Under the pieces are notes generated by a model. That model saw nothing but the letters and a program-made list of their open reading frames with translations. It was not told where the DNA came from and made no database searches. A stretch of DNA of 46,494 nucleotides from Bdellovibrio sp. (GTDB lineage Bacteria > Bdellovibrionota > Bdellovibrionia > Bdellovibrionales > Bdellovibrionaceae): NCBI GenBank assembly GCA_014376435.1, contig JACMRL010000030.1, forward strand, positions 1-46,494, read 5' to 3'. The position numbers and the translations under genes are program-made. Below are positions 1 through 7,790 of this stretch, in pieces. Position 1 is the stretch's first letter. Every line of letters begins with the position of its first letter.

Positions 1-13
1 TAAATGATTTAAA

Positions 14-112
14 CTACCAGCCTGATTTACGACGATTTTTGCGACGGCTTAATGGTAAATTAGCGCTGCCTTCAATGGTTTTAACAATTTGTTTTGTCTC
101 TGTTTTGCTCAT
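14..112 (-). CDS. 32-residue basic peptide, translationally coupled
   Basis: A short reading frame starts with ATG at 112 and stops with TAG at 16-14. It encodes 32 residues, starting MSKTETKQIVKTIEGS and ending in a strongly basic tail RRKNRRKSGW. Its ATG overlaps the TGA of the upstream 324-residue gene in an ATGA junction, which is the usual signature of translational coupling. I see no independent ribosome binding site. Function is unknown; the arginine/lysine tail could bind nucleic acid or ribosome, but that is inference. It could also be a chance ORF, because it is very short and its conservation cannot be tested here. Confidence 0.4.
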   Translation of the reverse strand: MSKTETKQIVKTIEGSANLPLSRRKNRRKSGW

Positions 113-1083
113 AATAAGACAGTACCAGCTTTAGCAAACTCTCCCAAGAGCTTCTTTTGGCCGACGGCGATACATAGTTTTTCTACCTCGAGAGCGTCGA
201 TATCCGAGAAGAGCTGTGTGTTAATTTTTTGCAGAGCATTGGCTGCGGTGGGTTCATGGGTCCATGCGCTAACCCACGAATTCCAGATCATTTCAGTCTG
301 ATTTGGCGATTGAACTGCCTGGCTTAAGTAGGCGCGAAGAGTCTTCAGCAAATGCAATGGGTGCGAGTTCATGTCAGAAATAATGTATTCAAAACCTTTT
401 TTAAATTCACTACTTAGCAACAAGGTGTGAAGTGATTCATGAAGCCAAATTTTTTCGATAAAATGATAAAAACCAAGTTGGCCATTTTTGTTTTTATTGT
501 CTTTAAAAAAATGATCAGCGTGAATTAAATCATGAATAATAAAACTTAAAAAATCTCTTTCGATGTTTAAATGATCGGACCATGTTTGATAATTTTCGTT
601 GAACGAGACAACTCGTAGGCCTTTTAGTTGGTAACCCAATAGTTCATACGGGCTAGGAATATGCTCTAAAATAATCAGCGGAAATTGCGGATTTGAAAGT
701 TGGCAAAGTGAGCGCAGGCAAGTTTCAGGTAAGGGTTTAATCTTTAAAATATTCAATGCAGACAATATAGATAACTGCGGATCAAGTTTAAGCGGAATGT
801 TCACCGGCGTATCCTGAAAAGTTTGTCTAAGACTAAGATGGTTCAGCTTTGAATCAGGGCAAATATCGCTGATTAAGTATTCTTTCCGAATACTTCCGAA
901 CCAATCGTTGGGTCGGCGTAAGCACGTTAAGGTAAAAACCCAGGCTTGAACCTTTTCCACATTTGAAAGATCGGCGAAGTGGGTTTTCCACATTCCGAAG
1001 ATACTTTGATTACTAACATAAAAATCGCGCTCGCAAAACAATGGACGATAGCGATCTTTTTTTTCACTTATTATTCTTAACAT
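109..1083 (-). CDS. Hypothetical protein with HDLIHADHF motif
   Basis: This is a 324-residue soluble protein with no signal peptide and no clear membrane segment. I do not recognise the family. The most distinctive segment is FIIHDLIHADHFF at about residues 181-193, with three histidines and two aspartates in a short helix-like stretch. It is followed around residues 205-220 by another histidine-bearing helix (FYHFIEKIWLHESLHTLLL). Closely spaced histidines and acidic residues on two helices could bind a metal, but this is speculation. The gene stands alone apart from the tiny ORF overlapping its stop codon. The start ATG at 1083 is the only in-frame ATG near the N-terminus. Confidence 0.75.
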   Translation of the reverse strand: MLRIISEKKDRYRPLFCERDFYVSNQSIFGMWKTHFADLSNVEKVQAWVFTLTCLRRPNDWFGSIRKEYLISDICPDSKLNHLSLRQTFQDTPVNIPLKLDPQLSILSALNILKIKPLPETCLRSLCQLSNPQFPLIILEHIPSPYELLGYQLKGLRVVSFNENYQTWSDHLNIERDFLSFIIHDLIHADHFFKDNKNKNGQLGFYHFIEKIWLHESLHTLLLSSEFKKGFEYIISDMNSHPLHLLKTLRAYLSQAVQSPNQTEMIWNSWVSAWTHEPTAANALQKINTQLFSDIDALEVEKLCIAVGQKKLLGEFAKAGTVLL

Positions 1084-1180
1084 AAACTTAATTATTTAAA
1101 GCTTGCATGATACGCCCTGGTCAAGGTGAAATAAAGGTAGTTCAAAATAAACTTCGAGAGTCATTCATGGAAGGGATTGC

Positions 1181-1951
1181 ATGAAAAAACTATTCGCTGG
1201 GGTGCTATTATTTGTCTCGTTTAATGTTTCTGCGTCGGATTTATTCGCGCTCGGAAGAAGCGGAGATACGTTCAACTACGCTGAATATTATCAGGTTCAA
1301 GAAAATCACGAAGCTCTTAAATTTAATCTTTTGACTCTCACTCAGATTAAACAAAAATTTCCTCTACCCACCACTCCATATAATAGACTAGCCCAATTCG
1401 GTACTTGGATTCACGGGGAAGACCGTTGTCTAAATACGCGCGCCGAAGTTTTAAAGCGCGATTCAAAAGTAAATGTTTCTTTTACCGCAAGCGGTTGTAG
1501 CGTCAGCGACGGTAAATGGACGGATCCTTATTCGGGTAAGTCTTTTGCTTCGGCTGCGGATATTCAAATTGATCATTTTGTACCTTTGAAAAATGCATAT
1601 ATGACGGGTGCGTTTGAATGGGACAGTAAAAAACGCTGTTTGTATGCAAACTATATGGGAAATAATTTTCACTTATTATCAGTCAGTGGAAGAGAAAATT
1701 TAGTTAAAAGTGACAACTCTCCGACTGGATATATTCCGCCAAACCCGGTTTACGTCTGCCAGTACCTAAAACAATGGCTTGAGGTAAAATTAATTTGGTC
1801 ACTTCGAATGACGCCGGAAGAGGTGACGATTATTAAACAAAAAGCCGCTGAAGCACAATGTGATACGAACGTCTTTCTAGTTTCGGCTACCGAGCTACAG
1901 GCGCAAAGACGCTACATCGCAGACCACGCTGATTTATGTCACTCGCGATAA
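1181..1951 (+). CDS. Secreted HNH-family (DUF1524-like) nuclease
   Basis: This 256-residue protein has a Sec signal peptide at about residues 1-18 (MKKLFAGVLLFVSFNVSA). Its core matches the HNH/DUF1524 nuclease group: DIQIDHFVPLKNAY at about 127-140 with the catalytic-type His132, then GNNFHLLSVSGRENLVKSD at about 160-178 and a WSL..TPEE segment near 205. Several cysteines (83, 106, 153, 193, 227) fit a disulfide-stabilised exported protein. Known relatives are extracellular, metal-dependent, non-specific nucleases. In a predatory or scavenging bacterium such an enzyme would degrade foreign DNA, but that role is inferred. It is a single gene preceded by a GGAAGG-type ribosome binding site. 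Confidence 0.85.
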   Translation: MKKLFAGVLLFVSFNVSASDLFALGRSGDTFNYAEYYQVQENHEALKFNLLTLTQIKQKFPLPTTPYNRLAQFGTWIHGEDRCLNTRAEVLKRDSKVNVSFTASGCSVSDGKWTDPYSGKSFASAADIQIDHFVPLKNAYMTGAFEWDSKKRCLYANYMGNNFHLLSVSGRENLVKSDNSPTGYIPPNPVYVCQYLKQWLEVKLIWSLRMTPEEVTIIKQKAAEAQCDTNVFLVSATELQAQRRYIADHADLCHSR

Positions 1952-2034
1952 TGAGCTTTTAGTCATCCGGGTGATTTTTACTGTCTAAAACTCTAACACT
2001 CTGCAAATCAAATTAAATTAGTTAAAGTGGCTTT

Positions 2035-3174
2035 ATGAAAATAAAGTCACTTTTTTTTACGGGTCTGATGCTGGTTTCGGTAAACGCTTGGTCACAACTG
2101 ACGTTAACGATGGGCGGCGATGTTAATTTTAATAAAAATCTTTTTAAAACCAGTGCGGTAGGTTTTTTAACGGGTAATGGCAATGTTCCAACTCCGTGGG
2201 CAAATTATGTAGCCGGAATTAAACCCATGATTGATGGTGATTTGAATTTTGCCAATATCGAAACCGTGATTAGCGAGCGTAATGATTTACCAGCAGAAAC
2301 CAAAGCTTATGTTTTTCACACGCATCCGAATGCGATTCAACAGCTGATTGATGTGGGTTTTAATCTTTTTAATTTAGCGAATAATCACGCCTACGATTAT
2401 GGCTTTGCGGGAATAAATGAAACTCTCAATTCTGTGCAGAGTTTAAAAAACCGTAATCCACAAATTGAAACATTTGGCTTAGGTTACCAAGCAGATTTAC
2501 TTAAGCCAGTTGTATTTCAAAAGAATGGCTACACAATCGCGGTTGCCAGCGTAAGCATTATCGATAAACGCTTTAAAGCAACTAATACCTCGCCCGGATT
2601 AATTCATATTTGGAGCCAAGAAGAATACCGTCAAATTATTAAAAACATGAAAGCAACTAGCGCTCATTACAAAATTTTATCAATTCATTTTGGTACCGAA
2701 GGGCAAGTTGCTTTAGATAATCGTCAAAAAGAATATTACGAGTACGCCATCAAAAATGGGGTTGATTTAATTATCGGCCATCATCCACACGCGGTTCGCC
2801 CGATTCAAAAAATTGGTAACAAATATATTTTTTACAGCTTAGGAAATTATTTAATGTTAGGCTCGGCCAATATTACTGGTTTAGAAGGTGGCGCTGATTT
2901 TGGTTTATTTGCAAAGTTACACTTAGTATTAAATAGCGAAGGCCGCTTGCAACCCGAAGCCGTGCAATTAACGGCCTTAACAAACACACATTCAGTGACG
3001 AAGCCTTTACTGGGATCAACGGGTCAGAAACGTTTAGCCGCTTTAAACGCACTATCTGAGTCGCAAATTGGCCGCGAAGCATTTACTCCAGAAGTTCAGT
3101 CTTCGGGGCAAGCGCTGTTTTGTGAAACTGAAGTTACATCAAACTCGGCGAAGAAGATTTGTCCGCCCCGCTAG
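2035..3174 (+). CDS. CapA-family (PGA_cap) metallophosphatase-like protein
   Basis: The 379-residue product has an N-terminal signal sequence of about 20 residues, then the CapA/PGA_cap fold. GGDVNF at 27-32, NIE at 74-76, NLANNHAYDYG at 113-123, SIHFGTE at 216-222 and GHHPHAVRP at 248-256 are the metal-ligand motifs of the calcineurin-like core. The family is named for poly-gamma-glutamate capsule synthesis, but many members occur without cap genes and have unknown substrates; none of the cap partners is nearby here. The protein should lie in the periplasm or outside the cell. Its 3' end overlaps the convergent radical SAM gene by 41 bases. Confidence 0.85.
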   Translation: MKIKSLFFTGLMLVSVNAWSQLTLTMGGDVNFNKNLFKTSAVGFLTGNGNVPTPWANYVAGIKPMIDGDLNFANIETVISERNDLPAETKAYVFHTHPNAIQQLIDVGFNLFNLANNHAYDYGFAGINETLNSVQSLKNRNPQIETFGLGYQADLLKPVVFQKNGYTIAVASVSIIDKRFKATNTSPGLIHIWSQEEYRQIIKNMKATSAHYKILSIHFGTEGQVALDNRQKEYYEYAIKNGVDLIIGHHPHAVRPIQKIGNKYIFYSLGNYLMLGSANITGLEGGADFGLFAKLHLVLNSEGRLQPEAVQLTALTNTHSVTKPLLGSTGQKRLAALNALSESQIGREAFTPEVQSSGQALFCETEVTSNSAKKICPPR

Positions 3175-4057
3175 TGACGTTGGTATTTTGGAATCTTTCG
3201 ATATACTGACAACGCTGGCATAAAGTGTCGACCAATTTTTTTTGACGAAATCCTTTAAGGATATTTTGCGCTTTTTCGCCGTTTAAAATTTCGCGGATAT
3301 TTTGCTCTTGAATTTTACCCAGCGGAATATTTCCTTCTTTATCTAGGCAGCAGGGCACGACGGTTCCATCGACTAAAATTCCGATATGTGAGGTAAGTCC
3401 GTAACAACTACCTTGCGTACCTAATACCGGCAGATCCATGCTAGGCCAAATAAATTCAGTATCATAGTGTAAGTAAAGACGATTTTTAATCGGTAAACTT
3501 TTATGTCTGCTGATGTCGATTTTATCTGGAAATTGAATCTCGAAGTAGCGCGCGATGCGGTCTAACATTTCAGTATTATTCGTGGTGGTGCCGCGCGGAT
3601 CATTTAAATTCCATAAGCGGTAATTAATGTAAAGATCGGGACGTTGTTCAAATGCTTTTTCGGTGTAACGAAAAATTTTATCCAAATACATGGTTGGATC
3701 TTTTTCGGGATAATTATCAAAAAAACTATGTAAAGAAAAGTTCACTTGGCGAAATGCGGGATGCAGTAAAGTTTCGGCTAGAGAGTCTCGCAACAAAACT
3801 CCGTTGCTAACTAAGAAAATACGCACTGAATATTCGTGGCAAATTTCAACTAATTCAGAAAATTTTGGATGAACGAGGGGCTCACCCATTAAATGAAAAC
3901 AAACTTGTTCGGTTAGCGGCGCCACTTGTTTAATAATTTCTTTGAATAAATCAATATCCATTAATTTTTTAGTGCGAATTACTTCGGGGCAAAAGCTACA
4001 CTGCAAATTGCAGATATTGCTGATTTCAATATTAATTTTCGTAAACTTTTTCGCCAT
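3134..4057 (-). CDS. Radical SAM/SPASM domain protein
   Basis: This 307-residue enzyme carries the radical SAM cysteine triad CNLQCSFC at residues 16-23 (CX3CX2C) for the [4Fe-4S] cluster. A glycine-rich segment HLMGEPLVHPKF follows at about 56-67. The C-terminal third has the SPASM-type cysteines (GSCYG, VVPCCLD, TLCQRCQY) that usually hold auxiliary clusters. The family includes peptide-modifying and anaerobic sulfatase-maturing enzymes and the molybdopterin enzyme MoaA, so the substrate cannot be read from sequence. No precursor peptide gene is obvious beside it. The gene downstream on the same strand, an outer-membrane protein, begins after a short gap on its far side, so co-transcription from 4857 to 3134 is likely. 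Confidence 0.8.
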   Translation of the reverse strand: MAKKFTKINIEISNICNLQCSFCPEVIRTKKLMDIDLFKEIIKQVAPLTEQVCFHLMGEPLVHPKFSELVEICHEYSVRIFLVSNGVLLRDSLAETLLHPAFRQVNFSLHSFFDNYPEKDPTMYLDKIFRYTEKAFEQRPDLYINYRLWNLNDPRGTTTNNTEMLDRIARYFEIQFPDKIDISRHKSLPIKNRLYLHYDTEFIWPSMDLPVLGTQGSCYGLTSHIGILVDGTVVPCCLDKEGNIPLGKIQEQNIREILNGEKAQNILKGFRQKKLVDTLCQRCQYIERFQNTNVTSGADKSSSPSLM

Positions 4058-4068
4058 GCTGTAAGGAT

Positions 4069-4857
4069 TTAATCTAGAACCGGATAGGTGGCAATAAATG
4101 ATATAAGATAGCCTTCATTTCGTCCTTGGGCATAGGTAGCTTCGCGGTGGCTATTGCCCATCACTGCAAAACGCATTATTTGCATGATGGGATAGTGACG
4201 GTCTGCCTTGCCCGGGAAGGCCATCCAGAAACCATAGGCATAATCGGTCAAGCCTGATTCATGATCGTTCGGCCCGTAAAAATATTGGTTATGGGCACGA
4301 TCACCCCAACCAATGCTGCCAACGAAATTCGGTTCTACTTCAGTATTTAAAGTGGTGAAACTAAATAGTTTAAATTTAGTCGTTAAGTTGAAATAATTTC
4401 CTAAGTGTGCACGTAAATCTTTACTGTAGGTTAATTCAGCTTCACCGATGTAGTTATCATTATATCCAGGAATATAAAAATCAAAGCCATTGCTCCATTC
4501 ATATGTGTTTGGGCGGTCAGGATTATTTTCTTTTACCGATTCGTAAGCGGGTAATAAGGGATCGTCGCTGATGATCGAAACTTTTGTACGAAAGCGAATT
4601 TGATCTTTGAAAATAAACTCCTGGTAATCCAGGCTATCGCCTAAAAAAGCGAATCGGTCGTCAAAAAAGAAAAGACTGATCACGGGATCGATTTGAAAAT
4701 CACGGTAAATTACGACACCACGTTTTTCATAAATAGATGAGTAGCGAAAACCTAAATTAGCGCCACTCACGGTGCCCACATGGGGTGGCGGCAGTGCAAT
4801 CGCTCTGTAGCTGTATGTTGTCAGGGTCAAGAAAAAGATTAGGATAAAGTTCTGCAC
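4069..4857 (-). CDS. MipA/OmpV-like outer-membrane protein
   Basis: The 262-residue protein begins with a signal peptide (MQNFILIFFLTLTTYSYRAIA). The mature part alternates polar and hydrophobic residues in beta-strand fashion and ends in an extended hydrophobic strand, as in an outer-membrane beta-barrel. The opening SGANLGFRYSSIYEKRG and the strand ..FFFDDRFAFLG resemble MipA/OmpV scaffolding proteins, though the match is by eye only. The gene ends 11 bases upstream of the radical SAM start at 4057 and is probably co-transcribed with it. It is divergent from the thiolase. Confidence 0.55.
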   Translation of the reverse strand: MQNFILIFFLTLTTYSYRAIALPPPHVGTVSGANLGFRYSSIYEKRGVVIYRDFQIDPVISLFFFDDRFAFLGDSLDYQEFIFKDQIRFRTKVSIISDDPLLPAYESVKENNPDRPNTYEWSNGFDFYIPGYNDNYIGEAELTYSKDLRAHLGNYFNLTTKFKLFSFTTLNTEVEPNFVGSIGWGDRAHNQYFYGPNDHESGLTDYAYGFWMAFPGKADRHYPIMQIMRFAVMGNSHREATYAQGRNEGYLISFIATYPVLD

Positions 4858-4944
4858 AGAAATTTAAAAATAGCATAGGCCACAAGCTGGAAGCCAACTT
4901 TTTTTAAAACCTCTATTTTAAAAGGTACTAAAAAGCCCCACTTT

Positions 4945-4958
4945 TGACCCGTCGGTCA
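4945..4958. promoter_or_regulatory. TetR-type operator (TGACC-N4-GGTCA)
   Basis: A perfect inverted repeat TGACCCGTCGGTCA lies between the divergent OmpV-like gene and the thiolase, 64 bases before the thiolase ATG. The TGACC-N4-GGTCA form is typical of operators bound by TetR-family repressors of fatty-acid or branched-chain degradation genes. No TetR gene is in the window, so the regulator would act from elsewhere. Confidence 0.45.
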
Positions 4959-5021
4959 TGATCACCTTAGCAATTTGTTTTAAAAATATAAAAATGCTAA
5001 GATTTTACTAAGAGGCTTGTT

Positions 5022-6296
5022 ATGCAAAAATTAAGAAAAGCATTCATCGTTGGCGGAATTAGAACTCCGTTCGTCAAATCATTCACAAAATATGTTCGTC
5101 AAACCAATCAGCAGGTGATGGCGGCAACGCTTAAAAAATTAGTCGAAAAATATTCTTTGCAGGGTAAAGAAGTAGGCGACGTAGCTTTTGGTTCGGTGAT
5201 GCTAAACTCAGGCGATTGGAATTTAACCCGTGAAGTTGTTTTAGATAGTGGTCTGCATCCGCATACTCCGGGTTATAATGTACAGCGTGCTTGTGGAACG
5301 GGTTTAGAAACGACTTGGCAAATTGCTTCTAAAGTTATGTTGGGGCAAATTGAAATTGGTATTTCGGGCGGAAGTGATACAAATTCAGATGCACCCGTTA
5401 TGATGTCTAGAAATTTCACTTGGAAATTATTCGATTTACAAAATACGAAAGGTTTTTTCGGTCGACTGGGCGGATTTTTTAAATTTTCAGTCGGTGATTT
5501 AAAGTTGCAATTTCCGATGGTAAAAGAACCACGCACTGGTTTATCCATGGGCGATCACACTGAACTCATGGTGAAAGAGTGGAAAATCACCCGGGAAGAA
5601 CAAGATCAGCTGGCTTTTGAAAGTCATCAAAAAGCCGCCAAGGCTTACGAAGAAGGTTTTCATTCAGATTTAGTGTTCGAATATCAAGGCGTAAAAAAAG
5701 ATGCCATTTTACGAGCGGATACAACTTTAGAAAAATTAGCTAAATTGAAACCAGCCTTTGATAGATCAGCTACGGGAACTCTGACGGCGGGCAATAGCAC
5801 TCCGTTAACGGATGGCTCTTCAGCTGTTTTAGTAGCAAGTGAAGACTACGCAATTAAAAATAATTTACCAATTTTAGCAACTTTTGTGGATGCGGAAGTA
5901 GCCGCGGTTGATTTTGTAAAAGGTGAAGGTCTATTAATGGCGCCGACGATTGCGGTTAGCCGTTTATTAGCCAGGAATAATTTAAGCTTACAAGATTTTG
6001 ATTTTTATGAAATTCACGAAGCTTTTGCCGGACAAGTGCTGTGTAATATGAAAGCTTGGCAAGATGCCGATTACTGTAAAAAAGTTTTAGGCCGAGACGT
6101 TCCAATGGGAGCGATTGACCGCAATAAGTTAAATGTGAAGGGTGGAAGTTTAGCTTTAGGTCACCCATTTTCTGCAACGGGCGGACGTATCGTGGCTTCT
6201 TTAGCTAAAATTTTATCGCAAAAAGAAAAAGGTCGCGGCTTAATTTCTATTTGTACCGCCGGCGGTATGGGTGTTGCTGCAATTTTAGAAAGATAG
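5022..6296 (+). CDS. fadI: Acetyl-CoA C-acyltransferase (thiolase, FadA/FadI type)
   Basis: The 424-residue enzyme catalyses thiolytic cleavage of 3-ketoacyl-CoA in beta-oxidation (or the reverse condensation). All catalytic signatures are present: nucleophile Cys91 in RACGTGLE, His332 in IHEAFAG, His381 in GHPFSATGGR and Cys411 in CTAGGMG. The length suits the longer FadI-like thiolases. The ATG is preceded by AAGAGG at a good distance. A TetR-type operator lies upstream, consistent with induction by acyl-CoA. The next gene, yheU, begins four bases after the stop. The beta-oxidation partner (FadJ/FadB) is not in the window, so the gene symbol is approximate. Confidence 0.88.
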   Translation: MQKLRKAFIVGGIRTPFVKSFTKYVRQTNQQVMAATLKKLVEKYSLQGKEVGDVAFGSVMLNSGDWNLTREVVLDSGLHPHTPGYNVQRACGTGLETTWQIASKVMLGQIEIGISGGSDTNSDAPVMMSRNFTWKLFDLQNTKGFFGRLGGFFKFSVGDLKLQFPMVKEPRTGLSMGDHTELMVKEWKITREEQDQLAFESHQKAAKAYEEGFHSDLVFEYQGVKKDAILRADTTLEKLAKLKPAFDRSATGTLTAGNSTPLTDGSSAVLVASEDYAIKNNLPILATFVDAEVAAVDFVKGEGLLMAPTIAVSRLLARNNLSLQDFDFYEIHEAFAGQVLCNMKAWQDADYCKKVLGRDVPMGAIDRNKLNVKGGSLALGHPFSATGGRIVASLAKILSQKEKGRGLISICTAGGMGVAAILER

Positions 6297-6299
6297 TGT

Positions 6300-6560
6300 G
6301 TGGAAGAAAAAAAAGAAGCAAGCGTTGGTATTGTGGTGCCCTTAGATAAAATCTCTGGTGATGCCTTAGCAGGTTTAATCGAAGAGTTTATTTTGCGTGA
6401 AGGCACCGACTACGGAAAACACGAATACACGCTTGAGCAGAAACACGAACAAATAAAAAAACAGTTAGTAGCGGAAAAAATATTTGTCGTATTTGATCCA
6501 GCTGAAGAATCAGCATCCATTGTGCGTAAAGAAAATATTCCGCGCACGATTCAAGATTAA
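6300..6560 (+). CDS. yheU: UPF0270 protein YheU-like
   Basis: This small protein of 86 residues matches the UPF0270/YheU family: VPLDKISGDALAGLIEEF at about 13-30, then REGTDYGKHEYTLEQK at about 33-48 and IFVVFDP near 61-67. The family's function is unknown. The start is GTG at 6300, four bases after the thiolase stop; no ATG is available in frame before the conserved region. It is therefore co-transcribed with the thiolase. Its stop abuts the convergent CvfB-like gene with no spacer. Confidence 0.8.
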   Translation: MEEKKEASVGIVVPLDKISGDALAGLIEEFILREGTDYGKHEYTLEQKHEQIKKQLVAEKIFVVFDPAEESASIVRKENIPRTIQD

Positions 6561-7208
6561 TTATTTAACTAAGTGGATACCATCGTCGGCGACGGTGATC
6601 AGTTTCTTTTTGTAAAGACCACCCAGTGCTACTTTATACTTTTTTTTGCTAACGCCGAATAAATCGTAAATTTTTTCAGGCGGAGTTTTATCATTAATCG
6701 CTAAAAAACCATTACCCGATTTTAATAGTTCAATAATCTTTTCACCGATATCACCCGTGGCTTTGTGACCCGCTTGTCGTAAAATTAAATCAATTTTTTT
6801 ATCTTCGCGTAATTTACGAATAAAACCTTGCACAATATCGCCGACGTAGAGCGGTTGAAAGATTTCATTTTTATAAAGTAAGCCGATGTGTTGATTATTG
6901 ATGATAGCTTTAAAACCTAATTCGGTTTCAGTTGCGATCATTAATTGAACCGCTTCGTTTTCTTTGTAGCTAACTGGACCTTTATCTAAATGACGTTCTA
7001 AGCGCATCGAAGCACAAGGTCTGTCCATATTATCTAAATATACTTTAACAACGACGTCGTCGCCTTCTTGTAGCTCTTGGGTTTGTTCGCTAAATGGCAA
7101 AAATAAGTCTTTCGGTTGATCCCAATCGAGAAATGCCCCGATGGGTGTTACCGAAACAACGCGTAGTAGGGCAAAGTCTTCAATTTGAACGGTGGGTGCT
7201 TGTTCCAT
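6561..7208 (-). CDS. CvfB/YitL-like S1 RNA-binding protein
   Basis: This is a 215-residue protein with two S1-type OB folds (about residues 10-70, containing VTPIGAFLDWDQPKDLFLPF, and about 85-145, containing GLLYKNEIFQPLYVGD). A C-terminal winged helix of about 65 residues follows (IGEKIIELL...GVSKKKYKVALGGLYKKKLI). That is the CvfB architecture, an RNA-binding regulator first studied in Staphylococcus. CvfB itself is nearer 300 residues with three S1 units, so this is a shortened form with one unit missing. It is cytosolic. The gene is convergent with yheU and probably has its own promoter upstream of 7208. Confidence 0.8.
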   Translation of the reverse strand: MEQAPTVQIEDFALLRVVSVTPIGAFLDWDQPKDLFLPFSEQTQELQEGDDVVVKVYLDNMDRPCASMRLERHLDKGPVSYKENEAVQLMIATETELGFKAIINNQHIGLLYKNEIFQPLYVGDIVQGFIRKLREDKKIDLILRQAGHKATGDIGEKIIELLKSGNGFLAINDKTPPEKIYDLFGVSKKKYKVALGGLYKKKLITVADDGIHLVK

Positions 7209-7261
7209 AAGGCACGAGTGTACGCGATTTTTTTAAAAAACTCCACGATTAAAATAACCCG

Positions 7262-7744
7262 TTAGGGCTTAAGCTGCTCCGTAAGAAAACCGGACAAATC
7301 ATCAAATTGGTTAGTTAAAATAAATTTAGGCAGTGCCTTGTGAAGAATTAATAAAATAATTCCAGTTTTTCTAAAATTCATGAATGAAGCGACAAAGCCA
7401 ACTCCAGAGAAACCAGTCTTTAATAAATTTTTATTATCGACAGGAATTTTTAGGATTAATAAATCGATCAGTGAATTAAAAAATGAAACCACCGCTTCGG
7501 AAGGTTTGATTTTAACAAGTTGCACTTCTTTTTCTTTTTTTGACAATTTAGAATTAGCTTTAATTTGCTGAACTGCCAACAGCCAATCGGTTAATTCGAC
7601 TTTTGAATGATCATCAATTTGCGCTAATGTACTTTTAATAACCTTTTTAGTTTTATCTGGAATGGCTTTCAAATTAATTTTTTTAAAAAATTCGCTCAGA
7701 TCAATCGATTTACCAACGAAGCCATTTTTAATTTTTGTAAACAT
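7262..7744 (-). CDS. Hypothetical protein with C-terminal hydrophobic segments
   Basis: I do not recognise this 160-residue protein. The N-terminal half is lysine-rich and helical. The C-terminal half has hydrophobic stretches (SLIDLLILKIPV and FRKTGIILLILHKALP), which could associate with the membrane. It starts 46 bases after the mntH stop on the same strand and could share its transcript. The region on the opposite strand also has an ORF, but the minus frame has the more ordinary protein composition. Confidence 0.6.
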   Translation of the reverse strand: MFTKIKNGFVGKSIDLSEFFKKINLKAIPDKTKKVIKSTLAQIDDHSKVELTDWLLAVQQIKANSKLSKKEKEVQLVKIKPSEAVVSFFNSLIDLLILKIPVDNKNLLKTGFSGVGFVASFMNFRKTGIILLILHKALPKFILTNQFDDLSGFLTEQLKP

Positions 7745-7790
7745 GGTTTACCTTAAAGTGTGTCTTCATTATTAACAATGTTTTACAAGG

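Noticed and set aside
7380..7571. 63-codon plus frame inside the hypothetical gene
   Set aside because: Shadow of the 160-residue minus-strand gene.
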